Origin: Trichomonas vaginalis G3
Taxonomy: Eukaryota > Parabasalia > Trichomonadida > Trichomonadidae
NCBI RefSeq assembly: GCF_026262505.1
Contig: NC_067205.1
Span: forward strand, 15,748,001-15,812,000
Length of the DNA: 64,000 bases
Direction: 5' to 3'
Both the position numbers and the translations under genes were made by a program. Below, piece by piece: positions 31,418 through 42,603 of the stretch. Each line of letters begins with the position of its first letter. Positions within the stretch are counted from its first letter, which is position 1. Under the pieces are notes generated by a model that was given only the letters and a program-made list of their open reading frames with translations, was not told where the DNA came from and searched no databases.

Positions 31418-31780
31418 CTAACCATCTACCCTAAACATTATTTTTTGGTCCGGGAACAACTTTCTCTCAATTGGAGCTGTAGCATACTCTTTGCGTAAGC
31501 GGTTCAGACCTTCTTCGAAGTCTTGGTCTCTCTTCGATTGAGATTGGAATTGGAATTGCTGGGGTGGAGCTTGCTGGAACAACCAAGGGTTGGGGAAGTA
31601 AGGCATAGGCTGAGGAGGGTAGTTCGGGAAGCCTTGTGGTGGGTAGTAACCTTGAGGTGGAAATTGGTAGTAATTCGGAGGTACTTGCTGGAACTGAGGT
31701 TGCTGAGGAGACTGTTGTGGTTCTGCAGCTTTCGGTTCTTCTGGCATTGGAAGGCATTCAGGAAGAGGAACGTCAGTCAT
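31418..31780 (-). CDS. Proline/glutamine/tyrosine-rich Polinton protein
   Basis: Open 120-residue frame beginning MTDVPLPECLPMPEEP, then QQ-rich and PPQGYYPPQGFPNYPPQP-type repeats, and a charged C-terminus (RKEYATAPIERKLFPDQ). Low-complexity tracts of this kind occur in virion or assembly proteins, but no domain is recognised. A short leftover of the same gene start lies in copy 2 near 46530-46595. The opposite strand is also open because of the repeats, and I reject it. Confidence 0.45.
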   Translation of the reverse strand: MTDVPLPECLPMPEEPKAAEPQQSPQQPQFQQVPPNYYQFPPQGYYPPQGFPNYPPQPMPYFPNPWLFQQAPPQQFQFQSQSKRDQDFEEGLNRLRKEYATAPIERKLFPDQKIMFRVDG

Positions 31781-31789
31781 CCATTTGTG

Positions 31790-32049
31790 TCCTGTCGGAA
31801 GGAAAAATTTTTCCTGTCGGAAGGAAGAACTTTTTCTGTCGGAAGGAAAAACATTTTCTGAAGTTCGACCAAAAAGTTCTCAATTTTCGAAAATTTGAAT
31901 GGTTTACGGACGGACAACTGGAAGAGTTCTTCCTGTCGGAAGGAAAAATTTTTCCCTTTGTCGGGAAAATATTTTCCTGTCGGATAGAAGAGTTCTTCCT
32001 GTTGTCGGGAAAAATTTTTCCCTTTGTCGGGAAAATATTTTCCTGTCGG
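31790..32049. repeat. CCTGTCGGAAGG palindromic tandem repeats
   Basis: About 260 bp of units mixing CCTGTCGGAAGGAAAAA and TTTTTCC, where TTTTTCC pairs with GGAAAAA and TTCC with GGAA. Because units are near-palindromic, both strands stay open over long stretches. A related block is at 46595-46820 in copy 2. Confidence 0.7.
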
Positions 32050-32424
32050 ATGGAAGAACTTGGAATGCAAGAAAGACTTGACGAGGCAATTTACCTCATT
32101 GAACTTAACGAGCTTGTTAAAGACTTCCTCAGGCAGAATGTAAAAGGCAAGCTTGTTAACGGTTGGATAACGGGAAGGGCTGCCTTGACTCTCGAGATTT
32201 CGACTGGAATTCCAAATGAGGTACCAGAAGGCACTCCTTTCGACGACATAAAGCAAGCAAAGAAAGAAGCTCTTCTCAAGTTCTTTGCAAAGCGCCCATG
32301 GATACAACTTCCAAACAGAGGGAGTCCAATTCCACGAATTATACAAATTCTCAGAGCACTGTTCCACTTCTCGGGTCAGCCGTTCTACATAACCTCAGAA
32401 GGCGACATCCAACCAGTTCAGTAA
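32050..32424 (+). CDS. Unknown 124-residue Polinton protein
   Basis: From the ATG at 32050 (MEELGMQERLDEAIYLIELN) to 32424 the frame encodes a globular-looking protein with no repeats, unlike the upstream part of the same open frame, which is translation of the CCTGTCGG repeats. No domain is recognised. It is the only plus-strand gene in a minus-strand block. A short relic of its start is at 46819-46914 in copy 2. Confidence 0.5.
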   Translation: MEELGMQERLDEAIYLIELNELVKDFLRQNVKGKLVNGWITGRAALTLEISTGIPNEVPEGTPFDDIKQAKKEALLKFFAKRPWIQLPNRGSPIPRIIQILRALFHFSGQPFYITSEGDIQPVQ

Positions 32425-32538
32425 ACATCTCATTTTAACTCACTTTTTTAATGTTTTTTGTGAAAGTGTCAAAAATAAATTGTTTTCATGAGTTTTCTAC
32501 GATGTTAGAAAAAATGTTATTTTCTAATATCTTCACAT

Positions 32539-33399
32539 TCAATACTTTTTCAGCACTTTTCCGTAGTTATATATGAAAGACAATTCGAGATAAAAGTCAT
32601 AGTACAATGGAATAATATGTTGCACACCATTTGTTGTGAACCAAACTTGAAAGTCAGAGAAACTGTTACTAGGTGGTTCGTAGAATTTAGAAGCAAAGTC
32701 ATAAAGGTCCTTACCAATACATAGAAAACTATTGTTGCTTGAACTGAAACTTGCATGACACATAACATTTTGAGGGTCAAACACGTTTCTATAAACCATC
32801 AAATCTGCTGGTGGAAGTATAAATTTAAATGGACCATCTGGTGGTAATGGTTCGTTCTGGTTTAGTAACCGAAGAAATTGTGCCCAAGAACGTTTGTCTA
32901 CTTCCCAAAATAAAAACTCTGTATCTCTTGGAGGGTTAATTTCAATCTTTTGAAATGAAACGGTGGAGTTCATCTTGTCATATTCTAGTTTCAGATAGTA
33001 TGTTCCATTTAGTAAAGAGTCGTATTTTTCTTGAAATTCCCAATAATATTTGTTCATTTGAGTTTGAAAGTCATCTAGAGTTTTCTCAAGACTTTCGTCT
33101 GAACGAACTGTAAAGATTCTCATTTCGTCAAATTTGTCTATTAGACAATCAGGACCTTTATACTGCCCATGAAAATATACTGCGAACATAAATGCGTTAG
33201 TTCTATTTGAAAACAAAACTCTTCTAAATCCTATTGCCTTTGCATCTGAAGGACTTTGAAGCCAACGAATTGGATAGTCAAACCTGTATGCTCGGGATGA
33301 AATTTCTTCATCTGAAATAGTCCTACCAGCATTTGTAAAGATATAGTCTAACGGTTTTGTATCTGCTACTTTTGTTCTTTGTTTTTCAACCTGAAGCAT
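32539..33399 (-). CDS. Putative minor structural protein (family with four copies or part-copies here)
   Basis: Open 286-residue frame starting MLQVEKQRTKVADTKPLDYI. It shares blocks with the 282-residue protein at 61084-61932: YRFDYPxRWLxxPS, KAIGFRR, the mid-segment ending VFD, HASFS, NSFLC, and the C-terminal WFTT(N/D)G to IIPLY, FYLELSFIYNY. The C-terminal beta-rich segment could be a jelly-roll capsid edge, but I only recognise it as a repeated family in this window. Part-copies are at 51324-51740 and 55924-56777. Confidence 0.6.
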   Translation of the reverse strand: MLQVEKQRTKVADTKPLDYIFTNAGRTISDEEISSRAYRFDYPIRWLQSPSDAKAIGFRRVLFSNRTNAFMFAVYFHGQYKGPDCLIDKFDEMRIFTVRSDESLEKTLDDFQTQMNKYYWEFQEKYDSLLNGTYYLKLEYDKMNSTVSFQKIEINPPRDTEFLFWEVDKRSWAQFLRLLNQNEPLPPDGPFKFILPPADLMVYRNVFDPQNVMCHASFSSSNNSFLCIGKDLYDFASKFYEPPSNSFSDFQVWFTTNGVQHIIPLYYDFYLELSFIYNYGKVLKKY

Positions 33400-33424
33400 T
33401 TAATATATGTAAAAATATATTGTT

Positions 33425-34009
33425 TTAAAATGGTATGCCATATAGCTTCTTGAATTTGTTAAGAAGTATTTGAACGTATTTTCCATCTGTATCTCTAGTG
33501 TTTACATAAGCATAGCCCGCCTTAGTAAAATATACTTGTAATTTCCTATAGTTTACGCCGGTATAAAAGTAGAAAGAGTCTTGTTCTTCGCTATAGTAGT
33601 AAAACTCAAACGTATGCTTGCCATAGTCTGTAATTTCAATTGTTTCATCTTCTAGTTCGTCGACAAATTCGAATACAATATCTCCAAATTTGCCTTTGTT
33701 CTTATTGTTTTCAGAACGAGTGACCCAACGTAAGTTTTCAAGTCTATTGTCGTTTCTTATATGGTTTATATGGTCTACAAAAGGTAAATTGTTAGGATTC
33801 AGTATAAAATGAGTTGCAATGACAACATGTTTAAGATAGTGTTTTCCACCCATCTTCATAATAGCATATCCGTCATTTCGCTCCCATTCGCTTAAAACTC
33901 TTTTTGTCTTTTTGTTTCTGACTTCAAATGACTCACAACAGTGAATTTCATATTTCTCATCTAACAAACAAGTTTCCCAACGGTCTTCTCCAACAAACTC
34001 AGCGTACAT
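33425..34009 (-). CDS. HNH endonuclease (HNH_3/NUMOD4-like) in Polinton copy 1
   Basis: Open 194-residue frame. N-terminal NUMOD4-like block (WETCLLDEKYEIHCCESFEV), then an HNH core VDHINHIRNDNRLENLRW followed by SENNKNKG, and a C-terminus ending LLNKFKKLYGIPF. It is a homologue of the HNH gene in the palindromic element (12259-12963), shorter at the N-terminus. It lies next to the polymerase gene and has its own AT leader, as expected of a free-standing homing-type gene. I did not see it in copy 2. Confidence 0.85.
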   Translation of the reverse strand: MYAEFVGEDRWETCLLDEKYEIHCCESFEVRNKKTKRVLSEWERNDGYAIMKMGGKHYLKHVVIATHFILNPNNLPFVDHINHIRNDNRLENLRWVTRSENNKNKGKFGDIVFEFVDELEDETIEITDYGKHTFEFYYYSEEQDSFYFYTGVNYRKLQVYFTKAGYAYVNTRDTDGKYVQILLNKFKKLYGIPF

Positions 34010-34057
34010 TTCAAATAAAATAAAAAAAATATCACTTTTTTAAAAAACGTTTTTACT

Positions 34058-36080
34058 TCATGCAAGTTTAACTATTTCACCATCTTCTTTAACACCCCAG
34101 TACTTACGCTTGGAGAGGACATGAACTTCGGAAAATACCTTATCTAGCTTAAAACAGCCCATCTTTTCACCGACCATTCCCATTTCAATGAGTTTGTTGT
34201 ATCCTTCTTCGTTCGTCATGAGTGCGTCAATGTTCTCATAGTAAACCTTGACTTTCGATTTGACTTCGGAGAAGAATTTGTTGTAGTTGTCAAGGACTGC
34301 CTTTGCGAACTGAGGGTAAGACCAATGTTCGACAATAGGTTTTAATGTGGTTACTAAGCCACTTTGACCTTGAGTGAATTCGTACTTCAAAACAAAAGGA
34401 GAAAACCTTTCAACAAAGTTGTCGACCTTCTCATAATGTTTACTCTTCATCTCTTGAGGTTTCTTAATGGAATATCCCCATGTCGAATTCATAAGCAATT
34501 TGAGTGTCATTGCAAGTTTGGGGTTTGAAGCTTTCCTAATATCATACAGTTGTTGTATGACTTTTCCAACTGTATAGTTCCTTCCGGGAACTCACCATCT
34601 TCGTTTGGAATTCCAGTCGGAATATATTGGACAAACCTCATGTATGCAGCGTTAAGGTCGACATAGTATATCTTTTCATCTGAGTCGAACTTGTCGCAAC
34701 CAATTGGTCCAGTTTGTGGAAATTCAAGTGAGTCTCTTATCTTCTGAGAAACTTCTCCTGTTATCTCATAAACATCGTCGAAGCAACCTGTTTCATATAA
34801 AACCTTCTGACCTAACTCAGATGCTCTCCAATACAATTTGACGTCAATTGGATGTCTCAATGGAAGTTTGTTTATAGCATCTTGAAGTTCTTGCAACCTC
34901 ATTGGAAGTTCTTCTGGTTCAGGTTGGTATCCGAACATACCAACCCCTTGTGGAACTGTGTACTTCTTTTGTACTAGAACTTTGTCTGGAACAACTTTTG
35001 GTCTTGCTAACAATGAAAAGTTTGTTTCGTCTTTTGGTACAAAGTTTCTGTCAGCTTGTCATCTGGAATTGGTTCCAACAAACCTTTCTCGAAAAGAATG
35101 TTTACAGCTCTGACAATGTTGCACTTGCCTTTTCCGAACAATGGGTTTGTAAGACTTTCGTTCAACATGAAGTGGTTGTGGACAATTACAATCTTCAACC
35201 ATGGCAATTTGAAGTCAACAACATAGTCGTCATGTGAAGAACCTTTAGCTGTAGGTATGTTGACTCGGATATTGACATTTGCCAACGGTGCAATTTTTGC
35301 CAATTGACCTCTGAGAATGTACCTTGTCTTCACACATGACTCAAGATACTTCATCTTCTCATCTGTAACAAGACCAGAGTTCCTGAGACATGTAAGAATA
35401 CAAGGTTCATTGACAATTGTTTCAATTGAATTGTAAATTCCATACCTTGTCAAGTCAATGTCAGACTTATTTATGAACGGGAAGTATCCAGCATGTTGTC
35501 TGACTGCTTGAGGGTTAGGTTGGTACCATTCGAACTTGACACTTGCAATTCCTTCAATTGCATTCAAAATGTCTGAGTCGGAGTCAACCATTTGTTCTCT
35601 CTTTGTAGTCTTGAAAGCGTCAAGAAGTTTTGCGGCTGTTTGTTCATTGCCATGTGCATAGTAAATGTGACCATCCAAATCTGTTATGGTCAATCTGAGA
35701 TTGTGTCCTTTCCTATTTCCGTCTTGAATTGCAGCAAGTACACCCATGAAGCCTTCTTTGTTCTTTCCTTCGTCAAAGTTTACTGTAAAGGTTCGACCAG
35801 AAGTAATTTGACTTCTAACTTCACGGTACTTCTCATTTGCATATCTTGTTCTTTCCATGGGAGCATGTGCGTCTTCACCTTTTCCTTTTTTCCTTCTCAA
35901 AGGATGCAATTGTTCGTCATGTTTCCAGTAGAATCTGGCAAAGCCGTCGTGTCCTTCAACTTGAGGTTCACTAACATCGAAAGGCATGTCCATAAGACGT
36001 TCTTCTTCTAACCTCTCTAGTCTGTTTGGATAATTGGCACGTGCTGTTTCCAAATCCATTTCGTAGCGAAGACCAGACAA
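34058..36080 (-). pseudogene. Polinton family-B DNA polymerase region (broken)
   Basis: Protein-primed family-B polymerase, the hallmark of Polintons. An N-terminal part starts the region (LSGLRYEMDLETARANYPNR), with an exonuclease-like part in between. The motif B-type block LKLLMNSTWGYSIKKP is followed by the motif C area. The copy is broken and the 5' end of the gene is lost at the element edge near 36099. Only the front of the gene is present in copy 2 (56833-57552). Confidence 0.8.
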
Positions 36081-36099
36081 TTTGTCATAGACTTTTATG

Positions 36100-36311
36100 G
36101 AAACAATAAGAATTACCGAAAAAGTGACAAAACATCAAAAACAGGGAGGGGGTCTCAATTTTTATTACTTATATTATTTTACAATATTTATATAAATACT
36201 CTTTATAATATATTTTACTATAAAATTATACCTCAAATTCAAATTTTTAAAATATTATTTACATAATTATCTCAAAATTATATTTTTATATATTATTTAA
36301 AAAAAAAAGGT
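36100..36311. other. AT-rich DNA between the two Polintons
   Basis: About 210 bp, almost only A/T apart from a short GGGAGGGGG tract near 36144, with no gene. It differs from the left flank of copy 1 (1072-1380) except for the A-tract plus GGT that touches both left termini, so the two Polintons look like separate insertions rather than one tandem duplication. Confidence 0.6.
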
Positions 36312-36600
36312 AGTGGGGCCTCCAGGCGCGTTGCGCCCTCTAGCCCTGAAGATGTTTAGTATAAATGAAGTTTTTATTCGGAGGGCTTCCAGGCGCGTTG
36401 CGCCCTCTAGCCCATAAGAAATTTTTCCCAAGACCCAAGAGGAGGACCGAACCCCAGCCGACCAGCCGGTGACACTTTTTGTAGAGCACTCAAAATAGTA
36501 TAACTTTGTCCGGACAAGTAAAGGTCTATCGTCGCTACAGGAAAAGTTACAGGCGTTCCAAGGAAGTATACTTTGAGAAGCCTTTTTCCCCTTATAGAAT
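36312..36600 (+). repeat. Left terminal inverted repeat of Polinton copy 2
   Basis: Starts AGTGGGGCCTCC. As in copy 1 it has two copies of the GGCGC-gtt-GCGCC hairpin block. The right terminal repeat has only one such block, so the left end carries an extra internal segment of roughly 140-190 bp between TTTAGTATA and TAGTATAACTTTG. Confidence 0.85.
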
Positions 36601-36716
36601 GAGATAGGACGGTTATTTTACAAAACTGACAACACTTTGACCGAGTAGTTTTTTGTGCTGAACAAAAAGTGTCATATAAACATCTGTCAAAAACCGCTTT
36701 TTAACTTCACTTAAAA

Positions 36717-39700
36717 TGCCACGTAAGCTACGTAAGAATATACGTAAGAGAAGGGAGCATTGAAACATCCAATAGTAAAACTGACACCACAACAACAGTT
36801 GCAACAACAAATGATGAATGACCCCACTATGTTGCAACAAATGTCAAGCAACCCTATGCTTTTAAACCGAGTTATTGGTGCACAGAGTGGAGGTTTAAGA
36901 GCGGCACTTTTAGCGAAAATGGCAGGCTATGGTGGAGCTGCAGACGGAACAGCTTATAACCCTCAAAGTCAAATGAATTTGAGTTCACTCAAAAATCAAA
37001 TAACAGATGTCAAAAAGTCAAACATAGACATACAGAAACAAATAAGTGAAAACGAAAAGAAACTAGAATATGACAGACACACAAAGAAACTCAATGAGTT
37101 AAACGTAGAGAAAAAAGAAGAAAGAAGAACAACTGAAAGAACTAAGTACAGAGGAATATGCGAAAAAAGTGTCAGAAAAAGCAGCAGAAGTAGCAAAAAT
37201 GGAACAAGATGTTATAAATTTGAAAAACCATACTACTCAATATAAAGTACTGAAAGATGAAGAGATAAAACAAAAAGCCCTGAAGACATATATGGATAGC
37301 GATGAGTATAAAAAAGAAGTTGAAGCAAATGTAAAGGAGAAAAAACTTTTACAGTTGCAAAACCAAACGTACAGTATGAAAACTTAGCACAAGAAAGTAA
37401 AAATAACGACGCAGCCATGCAAAAGGCAATGAAAAGCGCAGAATATATAAAAGCTAACAATGACTGGTTAGATGCCCAAAGCCAACGCTAAAGCAGCCCA
37501 ACTTATAGGGTCAATAAGGACAAAAATACAAGCGGATGAAGACAGTTCAAATGAAGCTTTAATGAATGCTGACTTTAAGAACGCCTTCGAAGCTCTTCAT
37601 AGTAAGGTGAAACTAGTGAACGACTTCTCATCTGGAAAGAAACTGAAGTCTGAAGGTTTCGACAAAGAGTTAAGAGAAGTAGCACAAAATATGACGAAAA
37701 TAACAGATGCAGCAACGAGACAGGCAGTTCAAAGTGCCTATGACGCCGTTAGAGCAACTGTTGTGGAAAGTCAAGAAAAGAGTTACAACAGACCAAAACA
37801 GACCTAGTAAATGCTTTCTTAAAAACGAAAAGTCAGGTAGGACATTATGCTGCAGATGGAACATATGTGCCAGCTGGTGGAACTTATATACCACCAAACC
37901 CTCCAAGAGAAGCACCTGCACCAGGACTACCTAAAACATTTACATCGTCACATGGACACAGACACAGGCATGCACCAAAACCAACACAACAACCAACAGT
38001 TCAAAATCCAGCACAACAACCAACAGTTCAAAACCCTGCACAACAACAACCACAACCAGCACAACAACAACAACCAACACAGCAACCAATAGTTCAAAAC
38101 CCTGCACAACAACAACCACAAACAGAGCAAGGACATAAAAGAAGTAGAGAACAAGGAAACCAAGAATTCTTAAAAATGCTTAAGGAAGACTATGGTTACC
38201 CAGATACTCTTGACTTTAGTGACAGATATAAAGAAGCTATTAGAAAGTTCAAGGAAGGAAATACTGACCCGAACCTATTTAGCTTTATGGTTCAGCACCA
38301 AATGGGATATAATTTCAAACCTGGAAAATACAAGCTCGCTAAGGGATATGATTTAATAGCATATCATCCAAATGACATGGATGAATTTACTCCGAGATAT
38401 TTGATGTCAGAGCTAAATGATAATTCAACTCTCTTCATGAAACGCGTAAAAAATAGAGACGGAACGAAAGAAGAAAGGTTTATGAGTCCGGATGACTTAG
38501 ATAGGGAACTTGTTAAAAATGGTCTCGGAATATATGAAATGCCACCAGATGAGGTACAAGAAACTCCACAGGAAGAATTCAGATACAACCAGACATGGAA
38601 GAAATAGTTCAGCAACAACAGCTAGAAGAGCCTGAAGGAAACGAACAAGTTCCTCCTTTGGAAACTAACTTCACAGAACTAGATGAAGATTTGGAACAGC
38701 CGAAAAATCTTGGACCCTCAACAAGACTATGAGGTGAATATGGAATCTTTCAAGAGTCTAAGAAAAAATTCGGCTGACAGAGTAGAAGAATATCGAAAAA
38801 TGTTCACCGACATACAAAAGACTCCAACATCAGATGAAAATATTCAGCATAGAATGGAAGTACTGAAAGAAAATGTACGCAAATACAACAATCCTTTTTA
38901 CTTACGACCATATAACGTTCAATCTTTGGCTGAACTCCGGTGAAAATAAAAGGTTAAATTTCAAACAAAACATATAGAAATGAAACATTGTTTAAAGTTC
39001 ATTCAGAATCTAACCAATATGGAAACAAACCTACTTTTGTTTCTGCAGACTATGGAAACTACAAGAATGGGGTCATAAAGCTAATCCGGATAGGTGGTTC
39101 ATAAACTTACAACCTCAATTCCAAGAAGTTGTAGACGCAATGGAAGTGAATGGTGAACCAGATATAGCTGGTATTTTCAGCGCGGCTTTAATGCCATTGA
39201 AAGATATGAAAGATGCAGATATTTTGGACCAGTATGAAATGAACATGGCTGAAGGAAATATAACACCTGACGTTCTAGAACATTTATCTCAAAGAACTAC
39301 ACAGAACCATAGAGATGGTATATTTGGTGAAGAGTTTAGAAAGAAAGTTTAGGGAGAGAGAAGGAAGAAGAACCTATTGTACATGACTTTGCAAACGAAA
39401 GTTTGCAAAATGTCATAAAAACTTACTTTGCAGACAATGAACCGAGAATGGATGAATATTTAAGAAACTCAAATGGACAGTACCAAATGAAATGTTAGTA
39501 TTGAAAAACATGTTCCTTGACAAAATAAAACCAACTACAGAAATAAATGACGCAAGACTGAAACATTGGGTAAAAGCTTTCCCATTCACAAAAGATTATT
39601 ATTGGTAACATGGAAAGAAAACCAGAATGGCTACAAAAACATATATTTGGAAACGAGCTTATTCCATATGGACAAGCTCTGTTTGAAGAGCTTGAACCGG

Positions 39701-40052
39701 AAACTCAGGAAAGAGTCATGAAACAATACGCGAAGACTCAAATACAAACTATGACAAAAATCTTTCTAGGATATAGGTTACCTGAGATGGGCGACCAGAG
39801 CCCAAAGGCAAAAAGGACATGGAAATTTACAACATACTAGGTGAACATGAGGCAAAGATGCAACAACTTGAAGCAGAGGGCAAGTTACCAAAAGCGACAC
39901 CAAAGAAGAAGAGAAGAGTAGAACAAAGTGAAAGTAGTGAAGAAGTAACTTCATCTAGTGAAAGTAGTGGCAATGAAGGAAAAAGAAGAGTTAAAAACTC
40001 AGTCAGGAAGAAAGTAAAGCTTGGTACGAGTGGGTTCTATTATGACATATAA
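36717..40052 (+). pseudogene. Polinton structural protein region, Q/P-rich, copy 2 (broken)
   Basis: Counterpart of 1758-4524 with the same order: basic N-terminus, Q-rich and coiled-coil part (richer here in Lys/Glu), P/Q repeats with a His cluster, mixed-charge body, and Lys/Ser-rich tail with a KKKRRVEQSESSEE nuclear-signal-like stretch. The number of P/Q repeats differs from copy 1. Broken. Confidence 0.55.
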
Positions 40053-40084
40053 ATCCAACTATTCTATATTTTTACCCATATGAA

Positions 40085-41687
40085 ATGTACGCCGCTCAGA
40101 ATATAACGCCAACAGTTTTGGATGCCATGAACGGAAATGTTTCCGAATGGTATAACGAATGCGACAATGCCATTAGAAGGTCAGAAATAGTTCCTGGAAC
40201 TTACGAATATACAACTGCTGTTTCTTATGGAAACGTAGGTGAGTTTGGAGAAGGTTCTTCAACAACAGTAGATATGCTTGCGACAGGTTTCATATTATTT
40301 CTATTGACAACTCATTCTTATACGTGGAACAAGACATTGAAATAAAACCTTCTGCCAAGTTGTCTGACAAGAAAGGTTGCAATGGAATTTTCTATGTCGG
40401 ATACCAATATGCTCCAGAAGTTTTCATGGGATATAAGATATATTCTAACTCTGACTTAGTTCAAACAGTAACATGGGCAAACTATGAATGGTTCGCTTTG
40501 AGAAACTCAGTACAACCACAAGCTAGAGAACAAACAGACCAGTATGCAACTATTGAAAAATAAGAAGACTTGACCCTAACGTTCCAGGAGTTTATGTTAA
40601 CCTTTCTGGTTCAGATGGAAATGCTGCCACTAAAGTAAAACTGAAACTTAGAGTTCCTTTGTCATCTTTTCCTCATCTTCAGTTTTTAAGATACTTGCCA
40701 AACTGGGCAGGAAAAATTTCTATCGAACTTACTCCAAGCAAAAATAACTTAGTCATTGCACCAACACAAGACCCATTCAGCATTACTGTAGCTGGAACTG
40801 GTGGAGCCAAGTTCTGTGACTTTTGCAAAGACAAAGTTGACTTAGACTTTGGTTTCTCAAACCTCAACACTGAAGTAAACTATTATTTCAATGCTGCTGG
40901 AGATGCTTGGGACCCAGTTAAGTTCACATGCGAAAAGTTTGAATGCAAGAGAATAGAAAGCAGACTTGCAGTCTATATGTTGGACCCAGATATTTCAAAT
41001 GCTTTAGCTGCCAAATATATTGCAGTTCCACTTATGTTCCCTATACACCAAATATCTGTCAAAGACTTTGCAGGTGAAGTTGGAAACCAAAGTGCTGACC
41101 CAGGTGCAAGAACAGATATTGCTTTAACAACTGCAATGAAACATGCAGATACTATGTTTGTACTGTTCAGACGAACTATAAATGACTATTCTTGTTTCTA
41201 CAACCCTGGTATTAAATATCATATAAACATAGATGGCAAATATTATCCAAGAGAAGAATATTCTACAGTTGAGGATATGAGGTCATACAACTTGACATTA
41301 GATGCTATGAACTTTAACAACAACTTCACAACAACTATTAACCCTGAAATGCAAAGTTCTATTATGCCATATGTGAAAGTATGGACTCATACAGGAGGTC
41401 AAAAAACTCAATATACAAATGGAGACCGTTCAAACTTTTGGCTTGGCATTCCATTTGCTGACTCAGAAGACTTTATGGGTGGTATTTCAACTGTTGGTAC
41501 TGTACAAATACAATATACTGGTGACAGAGACGGTCCAGATGAATTGAGAGCAAAGAAGTTTACAAAACCAATAGCACTTTTCACGGAAGATGCTCTTTTG
41601 AAGATTCGTTCGATGAAACCTGCTGGAGCTCCTCAGATTGGCATAACGACAGCTTCCATCGAGCAGATTTTGGCAGCAGGTCAGTAA
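40085..41687 (+). pseudogene. Polinton double jelly-roll major capsid protein region, copy 2 (broken)
   Basis: Same family and blocks as 4557-6183. The C-terminal barrel part is a long open stretch here, with RYLPNWAGKISIELTP at its front. The middle part differs from copy 1 at a few surface-like spots, such as the stretch before the CKDKVDLDFGF block. Broken. Confidence 0.72.
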
Positions 41688-42000
41688 GTTGTTCTTGAAC
41701 TGACTTCTCTCCGTCAAATATTGACAGTACGCCAGTTTTGACATAATATTGTATTATAAACTTTCCTTTAGTAATATCGGTCAGTTTTGAAGTTATATTT
41801 TTGTCTGCTTCAAGAACTTTCACCATTTCAGTTATACCAACTTTCTTTGCTTTATGAAAATATTTAGGTTCAGCAAAGACTGCTATTCTATAACATTTTC
41901 CATTGTTTGTGTAAAGAACTATTCTGTCAATGTATTTGTATTGTTTGTGAGTATAAACTTTGTTCTGCTTCAATTCAATAAGATATCCGAATACGTCCAT
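41581..42000 (-). CDS. Small unknown Polinton gene convergent with capsid gene, copy 2
   Basis: Open 139-residue frame starting MDVFGYLIELKQNK, overlapping the last 107 bp of the capsid region in antisense. It matches the gene at 5968-6480. Body lysine- and tyrosine-rich; family not recognised. Confidence 0.6.
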   Translation of the reverse strand: MDVFGYLIELKQNKVYTHKQYKYIDRIVLYTNNGKCYRIAVFAEPKYFHKAKKVGITEMVKVLEADKNITSKLTDITKGKFIIQYYVKTGVLSIFDGEKSVQEQLTDLLPKSARWKLSLCQSEELQQVSSNESSKEHLP

Positions 42001-42018
42001 CTTTTTATTCTAAGTAAA

Positions 42019-42596
42019 ATGTCATTTCCGAAAAATAAAAGCGTAAGTGTTTCAAAAGGTTTAATGGCGGTGGCAGATGTGAAGTTAAATTCACCAACTC
42101 AAACAAACAGTCAAAGTGTTATTGTCAATGTCAAAGACAGAGATGTTGAAGTGGGGAAACCATACGAAGACGAAGATGGTATAACAATTGTTCCTGTAAA
42201 AGAACAACCAACATATCCTGAAGTTAGCAGAGACTTAAGTTCTGTTGCAGATATTCGAAACGACTACCAACAACTGAAAGACAAACTTCAAACTCAGGAG
42301 AAGATTTGTCAAGCTTTAAGTATAATGTTAAACTTGGTCGAACACAACCCTGTAAAAGTGAACTCATATGTCATTGCACCTCATGAAGTCTTGAAAGAAC
42401 TATTGAAACTTTTGACAGAGGCAGACGATATAAACATCAAAGAAATAGAACCCGACATTAGTTGCTGTGGTGTTTCATATAATGTCATTGACAAGATATA
42501 CGTTATGAAAGGAGGTGAAACGTTGAACTTAAAGTATAGTTTCCCAGACGTTATAAAAATATTGACGACCACAACATTTCATTAAAGTTTATTTGC
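42019..42596 (+). pseudogene. Coiled-coil Polinton protein region, copy 2 (broken)
   Basis: Starts MSFPKNKSVSVSKGL, then a Val-rich part with VEVGKPYEDEDGI, the coiled coil NDYQQLKDKLQTQEK, and DISCCGVSYNVIDKIYV. Same position and spacing before the minor capsid-like gene as in copy 1. Family not recognised. Broken near its end. Confidence 0.5.
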
Positions 42597-42603
42597 TAAG
42601 TAA

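Larger units (their letters stand above)
1381..36099 (+). mobile_element. Polinton/Maverick copy 1 (broken, right end missing, with nested insertion)
   Basis: This is a self-synthesising DNA transposon of the Polinton/Maverick class. Parts in order: left terminal repeat, large Q/P-rich structural region, double jelly-roll major capsid region, small convergent gene, coiled-coil gene, jelly-roll-like minor capsid region, SF3 helicase (interrupted by the 8050-26541 element), two small genes, packaging ATPase, unknown 313-residue gene, KilA-N region, proline-rich gene, putative minor structural gene, HNH endonuclease and DNA polymerase B. No right terminal repeat, integrase or methyltransferase is present. 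It is broken, with roughly ten or more breaks outside the nested insertion. High similarity to copy 2 over the shared parts suggests both are fairly young on the element's own timescale. Confidence 0.9.

Noticed and set aside
31523-32367. Long frames on both strands over the CCTGTCGG repeats
   Set aside because: Near-palindromic repeats keep both strands open. Only the non-repeat part at 32050-32424 and the proline-rich frame at 31418-31780 look like protein.
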